DNA of 34,799 bases from Lachnospiraceae bacterium (lineage in GTDB: Bacteria; Bacillota; Clostridia; Lachnospirales; Lachnospiraceae): the NCBI GenBank assembly GCA_028727605.1, contig JAQYOA010000244.1, positions 1-34,799 of the forward strand, read 5' to 3'. This document shows positions 1-7,465 of this stretch, one piece after another. Position 1 is the stretch's first letter. Each line of letters begins with the position of its first letter. The notes beneath the pieces were generated by a model that saw only the letters and a list, made by a program, of their open reading frames with translations, ran no database searches and had not been told where the DNA came from. Both the position numbers and the translations under genes were made by a program.

Positions 1-47
1 GATGAACAAAAAAGCTGCGTCTGGCTCCCTTGTCGGGCAGTTCAAAT

Positions 48-96
48 GAAAAAAGTGATGGAACACGCAAACACGTGAATATCCATCACTTTTTTC
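48..96 (-). terminator. Rho-independent terminator downstream of tmRNA
   Basis: A long inverted repeat, AAAAAAGTGATGGA paired with TCCATCACTTTTTT around an 18-20 nt loop, lies just beyond the tmRNA 3' end. It has A and T tracts on both sides, so it could stop transcription in both directions. Its position makes it the end of the ssrA transcript. Confidence 0.8.
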
Positions 97-108
97 TTCC
101 AACTATAG

Positions 109-466
109 TGGACCTGAGGGGAATCGAACCCCTGTCCGAAAGCCTATTCATTCAGGCATCTCCCATTACAGTCATTCTTTTACAGATTCCCCGGACGGTA
201 CGCCGGATGACAGGCTTACCGTTTCGGTAGCTTCATAAAATCTTTCATCTCCGCAAAGCTTAAGAGACGAAGTGCCCCGCATTCATTTGATGCCAGGAGA
301 TGAGCCGCGGGAAACCCATCAGCTGACAACGCCGCACTTAGGCAGCGTACGCTAACTCGTAATTATCGTCTGCGTTTAATTTTAGGTTCCAGGTTGATGA
401 CGTGGTCCCGGAGTCCACGAATGGCTTCCCAAACTTCAAAACCCCCGTCGAAACCAGTACAAGCCC
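109..466 (-). ncRNA. ssrA: tmRNA (transfer-messenger RNA)
   Basis: This is tmRNA, which rescues stalled ribosomes and tags the unfinished protein for proteolysis. Read on the minus strand, the 5' end gives GGGCUUG followed by the hallmark UGGUUUCGACGGGG. The 3' end gives a TPsiC arm (GGGGUUCGAUUCCCC) and CAGGUCC, which pairs with GGGCUUG to form the tRNA-like acceptor stem. The internal tag frame reads ADDNYELAYAA and stops with TAA at 338-340; the likely resume codon is GCA at 371-373, by comparison with clostridial tags such as ADDNFAIAA. The 3' CCA is not encoded, because the discriminator A is followed by CTA, so CCA must be added after processing. The ORF track line at 338-568 (minus) is this RNA and not a protein gene. 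Ends are accurate to a few bases. Confidence 0.95.
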
Positions 467-535
467 GTTCTGGTTTTTACAGACGTTTGCAGGTTTTAGC
501 GATTCTTCAGTTGCAGTCTTCCCTGCTGTCACAAT

Positions 536-565
536 AGTATACTCTATTGAAGATGCTTTTGTCAA
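536..565 (-). promoter_or_regulatory. Promoter of ssrA
   Basis: On the minus strand TTGACA and TATACT are separated by 18 bp. Transcription would begin about 60 nt upstream of the mature tmRNA 5' end, which implies a 5' leader removed by processing. Confidence 0.75.
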
Positions 566-573
566 CAAAATTT

Positions 574-607
574 AAAAAAGGCTAAGCCTTTCGGCTTAAC
601 CCTTTTT
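574..607 (-). terminator. Terminator of tRNA-Leu
   Basis: On the minus strand GGTTAAGCC-GAAA-GGCTTAGCC is followed by a T run. It has a stable GAAA tetraloop and lies between the tRNA and the ssrA promoter, so the two RNA genes are separate units. Confidence 0.8.
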
Positions 608-613
608 GCTTCC

Positions 614-698
614 TGCGGAAGATGGGACTTGAACCCACACGATCGCAATGACCACCAGATCCTTAGTCTGGCCTGTCTGCCAATTCCAGCACTTCCGC
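614..698 (-). tRNA. tRNA-Leu (anticodon AAG)
   Basis: The minus strand folds into a class II tRNA. It has an acceptor stem GCGGAAG/CTTCCGC, a D arm with GAATTGGCAGA, an anticodon stem CCAGA/TCTGG with loop CTAAGGA, a long variable arm typical of leucine tRNA, and a T arm with TTCAAGT. Positions 34-36 are AAG, reading CUU. The CCA end is not encoded, since the discriminator A is followed by GGA. A34 would probably be deaminated to inosine. Confidence 0.93.
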
Positions 699-722
699 AT
701 GTGTCTCTCGACAACAGATTGA

Positions 723-751
723 ATTATAGCATGAACTTTTAAATTCGTCAA
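723..751 (-). promoter_or_regulatory. Promoter of tRNA-Leu
   Basis: The minus strand shows TTGACG, a 17-bp spacer and a perfect TATAAT about 25 bp upstream of the mature tRNA 5' end. Confidence 0.75.
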
Positions 752-819
752 TACCTATTTTTCGAAAATCCCAATGACCGAACGGGTTTGTGTGCTGCTT
801 TTTTCTGTGAATGACAGGA

Positions 820-848
820 TTGTGAAGAAATATATGGTGTGTTACAAT
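820..848 (+). promoter_or_regulatory. Promoter for the GH38-like gene
   Basis: TTGTGA, a 17-bp spacer and TACAAT lie about 40 bp upstream of the start at 889. This is the only good candidate for the cluster 889-4900. Confidence 0.55.
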
Positions 849-888
849 AGGGGCAATGAAGTGAAATTCCGGAATGGGAGGTTGTGTA

Positions 889-2676
889 ATGAAAGAAAAA
901 GAAGTGTTATTAATCTTTAAAACGCATCTGGATATCGGTTTTACGGATTATTCCGCAAATATTGTGTCAAAATATCTGAATCAGTTTATACCGAACGCGA
1001 TCAAGGTGGGAAGAGAACTGCAGAATACGGATACCCCGTTTCTGTGGACAACGGGATCCTGGCTGATTTATCAGGCTTTGAAACAGGATCAGGATAAAAG
1101 CGTGGAAAATGCTGTTCGCGATCACATCATCAGCTGGCATGCGCTGCCATTTACCACGCATACAGAGCTTATGAACCCTGCGCTTTTCCAGTACGGACTT
1201 GACCTTTCAGCGGAGTTGGACGAACGGTTTGGAAGAAAGACGATCGGGGCTAAAATGACTGATGTGCCGGGTCATACAATCGGTATGGTTCCTCTGATGG
1301 CGAAGAGGGGAATTCGATTTCTTCACATTGGAGTCAATCCGGCAACTCCGGTACCGCCGGTACCTCCCGTATTTCGATGGAAATATGGAGAGAACGAAGT
1401 GATTGTGATGTATCAGGGAGATTACGGGGCAGCAGCGGAGTTTGATGATTTTGTGATTTACTTTGCTCATACAAATGATAACTGCGGTCCTCAGTCTTCG
1501 AAAGAGATTGTTGATATATATGAGAGGGTGCAAAAACAGTATCCCGGATGGAAGGTGCGGGCTGCAACACTGAATGATGCAGCAGAGAGACTGTTATCGG
1601 TTCCCGATTTACCGGTGCTTGAGAAAGAGATCGGGGATACCTGGATTCACGGAGCGGCGACAGATCCGCAGAAACTATCCCGTTATCGAAAACTGCTTCG
1701 TTCCATTGAGAAAACAAAAAACCCTCTGCCGGATCTGAGTGAGTCCCTTCTGCTTGTTCCGGAGCATACGTGGGGGATGGATGTCAAGACCTTTTTCCGC
1801 GATGAGCAGCATTTTACGTGCTGCGAGATGGAACAATGCGCAGCGGAGCGTAAAGTGATCGAAAAATCCTGGGAAGAGCAAAGACAGTATGTCTGCGCAG
1901 CGGAGAAATTACTTCGGACAGAATCGGATTATCCGGTGAAGATGCCGGAACTGTCCGGTTATGAACCAACAGCCTGCCCGGAAAATCTTCCGGTGGAGAT
2001 CAGCTGGCAGCTTTTTGATCGTTCTGATTATATGCGGTATGAGAAGGAATATATTCGTTTGACCGAGGAGAACAGAGGATGGGCTCTGTGGGATCTGACA
2101 AAGTATGGAATTCCGGAATATCAGGGCGGCCTTTATGATGCGCAGGTTACGGCAGCTTACTGCAAAGGAGAAAAAAGGCTGTACCGGCTGAACTTCGTCC
2201 CGGAAATCGAAGAAAAACACGGTCTTCCCTGCTTTTATCTTGAGATCGAAGGAAACAGGATTGATCTGAAGTGGTTCGGAAAGAAGGCATCACGTCTGCC
2301 GCAGGCATTCTGGCTGAAAATCAAAGGATTTGAGGAACAATGGGAATTGCACAAGATGGGAATCTGGGTGAAACCGGAGGAGATTGTCGGAAGTCCGCTG
2401 ATCAGCGCAGTTCAGGATGGTGTGCGGAACCGGGAAGTGGAGATTGATTCTCTGGATGCCGCGCTTGTGGCTCCTTTTGGAAGGCGGCTGCTTTGCTATG
2501 GGGAGGAGGATCTTCAACAGGATCTGTATTTCAATCTTTATAATAACATTTGGAATACAAACTTCCCCATGTGGTATTCTGATGATGCCGTATTCCGGTT
2601 TGAGATAAAGAAACGGGAAAGAAAAACGGACCTTTCCGATTTTTCACAGAATGAACATAAAGAAATGATAAACTAA
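889..2676 (+). CDS. DUF5054 protein, glycoside hydrolase family 38-like
   Basis: This is a 595-residue cytoplasmic protein with no signal peptide, resembling the DUF5054 family, whose N-terminal half is related to GH38 alpha-mannosidases. The start THLDIGFTDY occupies the place of the GH38 HxD metal motif. TDVPGHTIGMVPLMAKRGIRFLHIGVN corresponds to the segment carrying the catalytic Asp, and WIHGAATDPQKL is a second conserved His segment. The C-terminal part is probably a beta domain. The track starts at 874, but GGGAGG at 876-881 sits 7 bases before the ATG at 889, so 889 is preferred. The gene precedes the two-component genes by 29 bp and probably shares their transcript, which suggests a carbohydrate-related signal for that system. 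Glycosidase activity and substrate are inference. Confidence 0.75.
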   Translation: MKEKEVLLIFKTHLDIGFTDYSANIVSKYLNQFIPNAIKVGRELQNTDTPFLWTTGSWLIYQALKQDQDKSVENAVRDHIISWHALPFTTHTELMNPALFQYGLDLSAELDERFGRKTIGAKMTDVPGHTIGMVPLMAKRGIRFLHIGVNPATPVPPVPPVFRWKYGENEVIVMYQGDYGAAAEFDDFVIYFAHTNDNCGPQSSKEIVDIYERVQKQYPGWKVRAATLNDAAERLLSVPDLPVLEKEIGDTWIHGAATDPQKLSRYRKLLRSIEKTKNPLPDLSESLLLVPEHTWGMDVKTFFRDEQHFTCCEMEQCAAERKVIEKSWEEQRQYVCAAEKLLRTESDYPVKMPELSGYEPTACPENLPVEISWQLFDRSDYMRYEKEYIRLTEENRGWALWDLTKYGIPEYQGGLYDAQVTAAYCKGEKRLYRLNFVPEIEEKHGLPCFYLEIEGNRIDLKWFGKKASRLPQAFWLKIKGFEEQWELHKMGIWVKPEEIVGSPLISAVQDGVRNREVEIDSLDAALVAPFGRRLLCYGEEDLQQDLYFNLYNNIWNTNFPMWYSDDAVFRFEIKKRERKTDLSDFSQNEHKEMIN

Positions 2677-2705
2677 TTTCCAAATCGTGCGAGGAGGCAA
2701 TTACG

Positions 2706-3386
2706 TTGGAGAAAATTAAAATATTGGTGGTAGATGATGAAAGCCGTATGCGAAAACTGCTCAGGGATTTTTTGACGAAAAGCGGCTATGAAGTGCTTGA
2801 AGCAGGTGACGGTGAGGAGGCACTGGATCTGTTTTTTGAGCAGAAAGATATTGCACTGATCATTCTGGATGTTATGATGCCGAAAATGGATGGATGGCAG
2901 GTGTGCCGTGAAGTCCGTAAAAACTCGAAAGTTCCGATCATTATGCTGACAGCAAAAAGTGAGGAAAGAGATGAACTTCTGGGATTTGATCTGGGAGTTG
3001 ACGAATATATTTCCAAACCGTTTTCACCCAAAATTCTTGTGGCCCGTGTGGAAGCAATTTTGCGCAGAAGCGGAAAAACAGATGAGGATGACGTCGTTGA
3101 GGCTGGCGGTATTCACATTGATAAGACAGCTCATATAGCAACCATTGACGGAAAACAGATGGAGCTTAGCTATAAGGAATTTGAACTTCTCACTTATTTT
3201 CTGGAAAATCAGGGAATTGCACTTTCGAGAGAAAAGATCCTGAACAATGTATGGAATTATGATTATTTCGGAGATGCAAGAACCATCGACACACATGTGA
3301 AGAAACTGCGCAGTAAAATGGGAGAGAAAGGCGATTACATTAAGACAATCTGGGGCATGGGATATAAATTCGAGGCAGAAAAATGA
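2706..3386 (+). CDS. OmpR/PhoB-family response regulator
   Basis: This 226-residue DNA-binding response regulator has a receiver domain (about 1-115) with the acidic pair D10-D11, phosphoacceptor D55 in ILDVMMPKMDG, T/K switch residues (LTAKS, SKPF), and a C-terminal winged helix (about 130-226) ending in the typical DTHVKKLRSKMG...IKTIWGMGYKF. The start is TTG at 2706, preceded by a strong GAGGAGG. The stop overlaps the kinase start by 4 bases (ATGA), so the pair is translationally coupled. It is probably phosphorylated by the adjacent kinase. Its targets are not visible; the upstream GH38-like gene is a candidate. Confidence 0.93.
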   Translation: MEKIKILVVDDESRMRKLLRDFLTKSGYEVLEAGDGEEALDLFFEQKDIALIILDVMMPKMDGWQVCREVRKNSKVPIIMLTAKSEERDELLGFDLGVDEYISKPFSPKILVARVEAILRRSGKTDEDDVVEAGGIHIDKTAHIATIDGKQMELSYKEFELLTYFLENQGIALSREKILNNVWNYDYFGDARTIDTHVKKLRSKMGEKGDYIKTIWGMGYKFEAEK

Positions 3387-4900
3387 AAGTCAGAGAAAAA
3401 AAGAAAAGAAAACCGTCTGTAAAGACAAAGATTGCTTTGACATTTATTGCAACCATGGCGATAACCCTTATGCTGATCGGACTGATTCATTACTTTTTTC
3501 TGGGGTCTTTTTATTCCAGGCATAAAGAGGAAGTTCTTTCTGATAGTTTCCGATTGCTTAATGAGGCCAGTCCGACCAGCGGCAGCGATATCCCGGATAC
3601 TTTTGAACATTTTTGCGCCACAAATAATCTGAAGGTCATTATCACAGGTCCGGAACTGAGCAGCTATATCTATTCCAATGCTACAGACCGGCAGAGCCTT
3701 CAGACTTTGATTTTCGGACTGATCAGCGGAAATGAACAGGAGAATCTTGAAATTATTGAATCAGGAAGAAACTATCAGATACAGAAGTTTCATGATCGCT
3801 ACGCAGGCGGAGATTATCTGCAGCTGATCGGGTGGTTTGACAATGGCAACTGTTATTTTGCGCGCTGTCCGTTGGAGAGTATTGATGATGCGGTTGTTAT
3901 TTCCAGCCAGTTTTATACGATTACCGGAATCTGGATGATTCTGGCAGGTGCGGTCGTGATTTGGCTGATTGCCAGAAAGATTGTACAGCCGATTCAGGAA
4001 TTAACCGGAATTTCCAAGAGAATGGCGGCGCTTGATTTTGATGCCCGGTATACCAGTGGAGGAAAAGATGAGATCGGGGAGCTGGGCAATCACTTTAACA
4101 TTATGTCCGAAAAGCTGGAAAAGGCCATTGCAGAGCTGAAAAGTGCAAATGTGCAGCTTCAGAAGGATATCAATGAAAAAATCCAGATTGACGAGATGCG
4201 TCGGGAGTTTCTGTCCAATGTGACGCATGAATTGAAGACACCGATTGCCCTGATACAGGGATATGCGGAAGGGCTGAAGGACAATATCAGTGATGATCCG
4301 GAAAGCCGGGAGTTTTATTGCGATGTCATTGTGGATGAGGCTGCCAAGATGAACGAGATGGTGAAAAAACTTCTGAATCTGAATCAGCTGGAATTTGGAG
4401 AAGATCAGGTGACGATGGAACGATTTGATCTGGCTGCAGTGATTCAGGGAGTACTTCAGTCTTCTGCAATTCTGATCAAACAGAAAGAGGCAGTGATTCT
4501 CTTTTCACAGGAAACGCCAATTCCTGTCTGGGGAGATGAGTTTAAGGTGGAAGAGGTTATCACGAATTATCTGACTAATGCGTTGAATCATCTGAATGAA
4601 GAACGGACGATTGAAATATCCTGTAAAAAAGAACAGGGAACCGTAATTACCACAGTATTTAATACCGGAGATCCGATTCCGGAGGAGGATCTGGACAAAA
4701 TCTGGATCAAATTCTTTAAGGTGGATAAGGCCAGAACAAGGGAATACGGAGGCAGCGGAATTGGTCTTTCGATCGTAAAAGCGATAACCGATTCGATGAA
4801 CCAGCACTGCGGATGCCGTAATTATGATAATGGTGTGGCGTTCTGGTTTACGCTTGAGGCGGATGATGGTTCCGCGCTTGAAGAAACTGAAAAAATGTAG
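3383..4900 (+). CDS. Membrane sensor histidine kinase
   Basis: This 505-residue partner of the preceding regulator has a basic N-terminus and a first membrane helix (about 17-41), an extracellular sensor region (about 42-175) and a second helix (about 178-200). A HAMP linker (IVQPIQELTGISKRMAALDFDARY) and coiled coil follow. The HisKA domain has the phosphoacceptor H282 in FLSNVTHELKTPI. The HATPase domain has an N box (NYLTNALNH), a degenerate G1 box (FNTGDPIP) and GGSGIGLSIVKAI. Layout and length match ResE/VanS-like kinases. The extracellular domain is not one I recognise, so the ligand is unknown. Confidence 0.92.
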   Translation: MKVREKKKRKPSVKTKIALTFIATMAITLMLIGLIHYFFLGSFYSRHKEEVLSDSFRLLNEASPTSGSDIPDTFEHFCATNNLKVIITGPELSSYIYSNATDRQSLQTLIFGLISGNEQENLEIIESGRNYQIQKFHDRYAGGDYLQLIGWFDNGNCYFARCPLESIDDAVVISSQFYTITGIWMILAGAVVIWLIARKIVQPIQELTGISKRMAALDFDARYTSGGKDEIGELGNHFNIMSEKLEKAIAELKSANVQLQKDINEKIQIDEMRREFLSNVTHELKTPIALIQGYAEGLKDNISDDPESREFYCDVIVDEAAKMNEMVKKLLNLNQLEFGEDQVTMERFDLAAVIQGVLQSSAILIKQKEAVILFSQETPIPVWGDEFKVEEVITNYLTNALNHLNEERTIEISCKKEQGTVITTVFNTGDPIPEEDLDKIWIKFFKVDKARTREYGGSGIGLSIVKAITDSMNQHCGCRNYDNGVAFWFTLEADDGSALEETEKM

Positions 4901-4924
4901 TAAAATGCAGCAGGGAGGAAAACC

Positions 4925-5470
4925 ATGGCAGGTTATTTTCCGGTATTTGTAAATTTGACGGAAACCAGAATATTGATTGTGGGCGGAGGTACCATTGCGC
5001 TTAGAAGAATCCAGACGCTGCTCCCTTTTGCAGATGGGATTCAGGTAATAACAAAAAGAGCGTGTGAGGAAATTCGGATGCTTGCAAAGAAAGCGAAGAT
5101 TATACTGGAAGAACGCCCTTTTTGTAAGGAAGATCTTTTGGGGCAGGAGCTTGTGCTTGCCTGTACAAATCAGCCGGAAGTCAACAATGAGATCTATGAT
5201 CTCTGCAAGGAACATGGCATTTATGTCAATATCTGCTCCGACCGGACAAAATGTGATTTTTTCTTTCCTTCGGTGGTTTTCCATGAAGGTGTTGTAATCG
5301 GGATCAATGCCGGCGGAGAAAATCATAAGCTGGTGAAAGAGACAAGGATAGAACTGGAACAATATTTTAAGGGAAAAGAGGAAATAGAGAATGGAAATGA
5401 CAGTCAGACCGCGCCGCCTGAGAGGAAATGCAGTGCTGCGCAAGATGGTGAGAGAAACGAGAATGGATAA
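4925..5470 (+). CDS. sirC: Precorrin-2 dehydrogenase / sirohydrochlorin ferrochelatase-like
   Basis: This 181-residue protein resembles the N-terminal CysG / Met8 / SirC domain, which oxidises precorrin-2 to sirohydrochlorin with NAD. Its N-terminus FPVFVNLTETRILIVGGGTIALRR is the typical start plus Rossmann GGG motif, and LACTNQPEVNNEIYDLCKEHGIYVNICSD and CDFFFPSVVFHEGVVIGINAGG are family segments. GGGAGGA precedes the ATG. The last 26 codons overlap the start of hemB in another frame, and the tail after the core (NGNDSQTAPPERK...) looks non-conserved. It fits siroheme or cobalamin/heme-precursor synthesis with hemB. A possible promoter, TTGAAG-17-TAAAAT (4878-4906), lies at the kinase end but would leave a very short leader. 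Confidence 0.85.
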   Translation: MAGYFPVFVNLTETRILIVGGGTIALRRIQTLLPFADGIQVITKRACEEIRMLAKKAKIILEERPFCKEDLLGQELVLACTNQPEVNNEIYDLCKEHGIYVNICSDRTKCDFFFPSVVFHEGVVIGINAGGENHKLVKETRIELEQYFKGKEEIENGNDSQTAPPERKCSAAQDGERNENG

Positions 5471-6374
5471 ATCTTCTCTGATTTACCCGCTTTTTGTGAG
5501 AGAGGGAACCAATCTGGAGGAGGAAATTCCTTCTATGCCGGGTCAGTACCGGTATACTTTGGACCGTCTTCCCTATAAACTGGAAGAATTATCGAATGCA
5601 GGCGTGGGAAGTGTCCTGCTTTTCGGAATTCCGGATAAAAAGGATGAAAGAGGATCCGGAGCTTACGATGACAACGGGATTGTGCAGAAAGCACTCCGTG
5701 TATCCAAGGAGAGATTTCCGGAGCTGTATTATATCACAGACGTATGTATGTGCGAGTATACATCCCATGGTCATTGCGGTCTGCTGTGCGGTCATGATGT
5801 GGAAAATGATTCCACGCTGGAGCTTTTGGCCAAAACTGCTCTGTCTCAGGTGCAGGCCGGTGCGGATATGGTGGCACCGTCCGATATGATGGATGGTCAC
5901 ACAAGAGCAATCAGAAAACTGCTGGATGAGAATGGGTACAAGAATATACCGATTATGTCCTATGCTGTGAAATACGCATCGTCATTTTATGGTCCTTTCC
6001 GGGATGCTGCCGGAAGCGCACCCTCATTTGGAGACAGAAAGAGCTATCAGATGGATTTCCATAACAGCCGTGAAGGAGTAAAGGAAGCACTTCTGGACGT
6101 GGAAGAAGGTGCGGATCTGTTAATTGTGAAGCCGTCTCTGGCTTATCAGGATATGATTACACGCGTGGCAGAGCGCACGAATATTCCGGTTGCCGCTTAC
6201 AGTGTAAGCGGTGAGTATGCAATGGTAAAAGCTGCCGCAGCCAATGGCTGGATTGATGAGGAACGAATCATGTGTGAGATGGCAGTAGGCGCGTACCGTG
6301 CCGGCGCACAGCTTTACATTACCTATTTTGCGGAAGAACTCGCAAAGTGTATGGATGAAGGAAAGATTGGCTGA
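5391..6374 (+). CDS. hemB: Delta-aminolevulinic acid dehydratase (porphobilinogen synthase)
   Basis: This enzyme joins two 5-aminolevulinate molecules into porphobilinogen, the common precursor of heme, siroheme and cobalamin. The 327-residue length is normal. RPRRLRGNAVLRKMVRET is the usual start. The zinc-type cysteine cluster DVCMCEYTSHGHCG (C119, C121, C129) is intact, and the two active-site lysines are K194 (YAVKYASSFYGPFRDA) and K247 (LLIVKPSLAYQDMI). The start may be the ATG at 5391 or at 5397; both lie behind AAGAGGAA. It overlaps the preceding gene by 80 bp, implying coupling. No hemA, hemL, hemC or cobalamin genes follow; a terminator closes the unit. Confidence 0.95.
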   Translation: MEMTVRPRRLRGNAVLRKMVRETRMDKSSLIYPLFVREGTNLEEEIPSMPGQYRYTLDRLPYKLEELSNAGVGSVLLFGIPDKKDERGSGAYDDNGIVQKALRVSKERFPELYYITDVCMCEYTSHGHCGLLCGHDVENDSTLELLAKTALSQVQAGADMVAPSDMMDGHTRAIRKLLDENGYKNIPIMSYAVKYASSFYGPFRDAAGSAPSFGDRKSYQMDFHNSREGVKEALLDVEEGADLLIVKPSLAYQDMITRVAERTNIPVAAYSVSGEYAMVKAAAANGWIDEERIMCEMAVGAYRAGAQLYITYFAEELAKCMDEGKIG

Positions 6375-6401
6375 CAAAAACAGGATACAGAAATAAGATT
6401 C

Positions 6402-6439
6402 AAAAAAAGGAATCACTGGTTTTTCAGGATTCCTTTTTT
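6402..6439 (+). terminator. Terminator after hemB
   Basis: AAAAAAAGGAATC and GATTCCTTTTTT form a stem around a 14-nt loop ending in six T, 28 bp after the hemB stop. Confidence 0.85.
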
Positions 6440-6466
6440 GATATATTTCCTTAACGAGCGGGAATA

Positions 6467-6481
6467 CTGTTATTATAACAG
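6467..6481. promoter_or_regulatory. Perfect 15-bp palindrome, possible operator
   Basis: CTGTTATTATAACAG is a perfect inverted repeat with a one-base centre, in the 278-bp gap before the PHP gene and just after the hemB terminator. It contains a TATTAT/TATAAC-like element, so it could be a regulator site over a promoter. No regulator gene is adjacent. Confidence 0.3.
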
Positions 6482-6555
6482 AACAGCTGGTTCTTACTAT
6501 GGGAAAATTTCGGATTCTGTCCAAATGAGATGCGTTGACAGAATTCACCAAAAGT

Positions 6556-6584
6556 TCACCTGGATGCTCTTTTGCATTTACAAT
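6556..6584 (+). promoter_or_regulatory. Possible promoter of the PHP gene
   Basis: TACAAT has a weak -35 (TCACCT) at 17 bp, about 70 bp before the start. The TTGACA at 6535 has no good -10 at the right distance. Confidence 0.3.
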
Positions 6585-6652
6585 AATTATGGTAAGATAA
6601 CAATATCAGCAAATGTATCCGGATAATCCAAAAGGAAAGGGGGGATCTTTTC

Positions 6653-7453
6653 ATGAAGTTTGACATGCATTGCCATACAAAAGAAGGATCGATGGATGGA
6701 AAGGTCATGATCGAGGAGTATATTCGTACCTTAAAGAGAAAAGGTTTTGGAGGGATGCTGGTTTCGGACCATAATTCTTATGCTGGTTACCGGGAATGGA
6801 AAAATGCAATTAAAGGGAAAACACATCAGGATTTTGTGGTGCTGAAAGGTGTCGAATATGATACTTGCGACTGCGGACATATTTTGGTGATTATGCCTTT
6901 TGGAGTGAAATTGAAGATCCTGGAACTTCGGGGACTTCCAGGGTCCATCCTAATCAAAATTGTTCATGCCTATGGAGGAATTCTTGGACCGGCGCATCCT
7001 TACGGTGAGAAATTTATGAGCATGATTACGACAAACCAGGGAAAAGAAAAATGCCGGGAGCGGATCCGTGCACTGATGCCTCAGTTTGATTTTGTGGAGA
7101 TTTATAATGCCTGTGAGGAGGAAGAGAGCAATAGAAAAGCAAAACAGCTTGCCGAGCTTTATCATAAGCCGGGATTCGGGGGCAGTGATGCTCATAAACT
7201 GAACTGTATCGGCACTGCATTCACAGAACTTCCGGATTCTATACGAAGTGAGGATGATCTGATTGCCTATGTAAAGACAGGACCGGAGATTTCCTGCGGC
7301 GGCAGCCATTATACCGGAACAACCAGGGGTAAAATGGGTATGTTTGGAACGGCATTGGTGGATTCTTTCTATTTTTACAATAAGGTGGCGAATGTCTGGC
7401 GGGGACGAAAGAGAAAGAAGGAATTATTTCAGATTATTGAAAAAAAGTTATAG
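6653..7453 (+). CDS. PHP-domain phosphoesterase
   Basis: This 266-residue protein belongs to the PHP family of metal-dependent phosphoesterases. The metal-binding motifs are in order: MHCHTKEG at residues 5-12, SDHNSYAGY, the Glu in LKGVEYDT, GPAHPYG, and GSDAHKLNCIGTAFT near the C-terminus. It has no polymerase or histidinol-phosphatase context, so the substrate is unknown; nucleotide or small phosphate-ester hydrolysis is likely. The start ATG follows AAAGGAAAGGGGGGA. The next gene, a metallophosphoesterase, begins 12 bp downstream and is probably co-transcribed, giving two phosphoesterases of different folds in one unit. Confidence 0.85.
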   Translation: MKFDMHCHTKEGSMDGKVMIEEYIRTLKRKGFGGMLVSDHNSYAGYREWKNAIKGKTHQDFVVLKGVEYDTCDCGHILVIMPFGVKLKILELRGLPGSILIKIVHAYGGILGPAHPYGEKFMSMITTNQGKEKCRERIRALMPQFDFVEIYNACEEEESNRKAKQLAELYHKPGFGGSDAHKLNCIGTAFTELPDSIRSEDDLIAYVKTGPEISCGGSHYTGTTRGKMGMFGTALVDSFYFYNKVANVWRGRKRKKELFQIIEKKL

Positions 7454-7465
7454 GAAAAGGAAACT

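Noticed and set aside
1-47. Weak inverted repeat AGCTGC/GCAGTT at the window edge
   Set aside because: The arms are six bases with a G-U pair, and the flanking context is cut off; it cannot be assigned.
30-230. 66-aa plus-strand ORF
   Set aside because: It lies antisense to the tmRNA 3' region and its terminator and has no ribosome site.
338-568. 76-aa minus-strand ORF
   Set aside because: It reads through the tmRNA; only the final ADDNYELAYAA is translated, as the tag.
4505-5443. 312-aa minus-strand ORF
   Set aside because: It is antisense to the kinase and precorrin dehydrogenase genes, which have clear domains.
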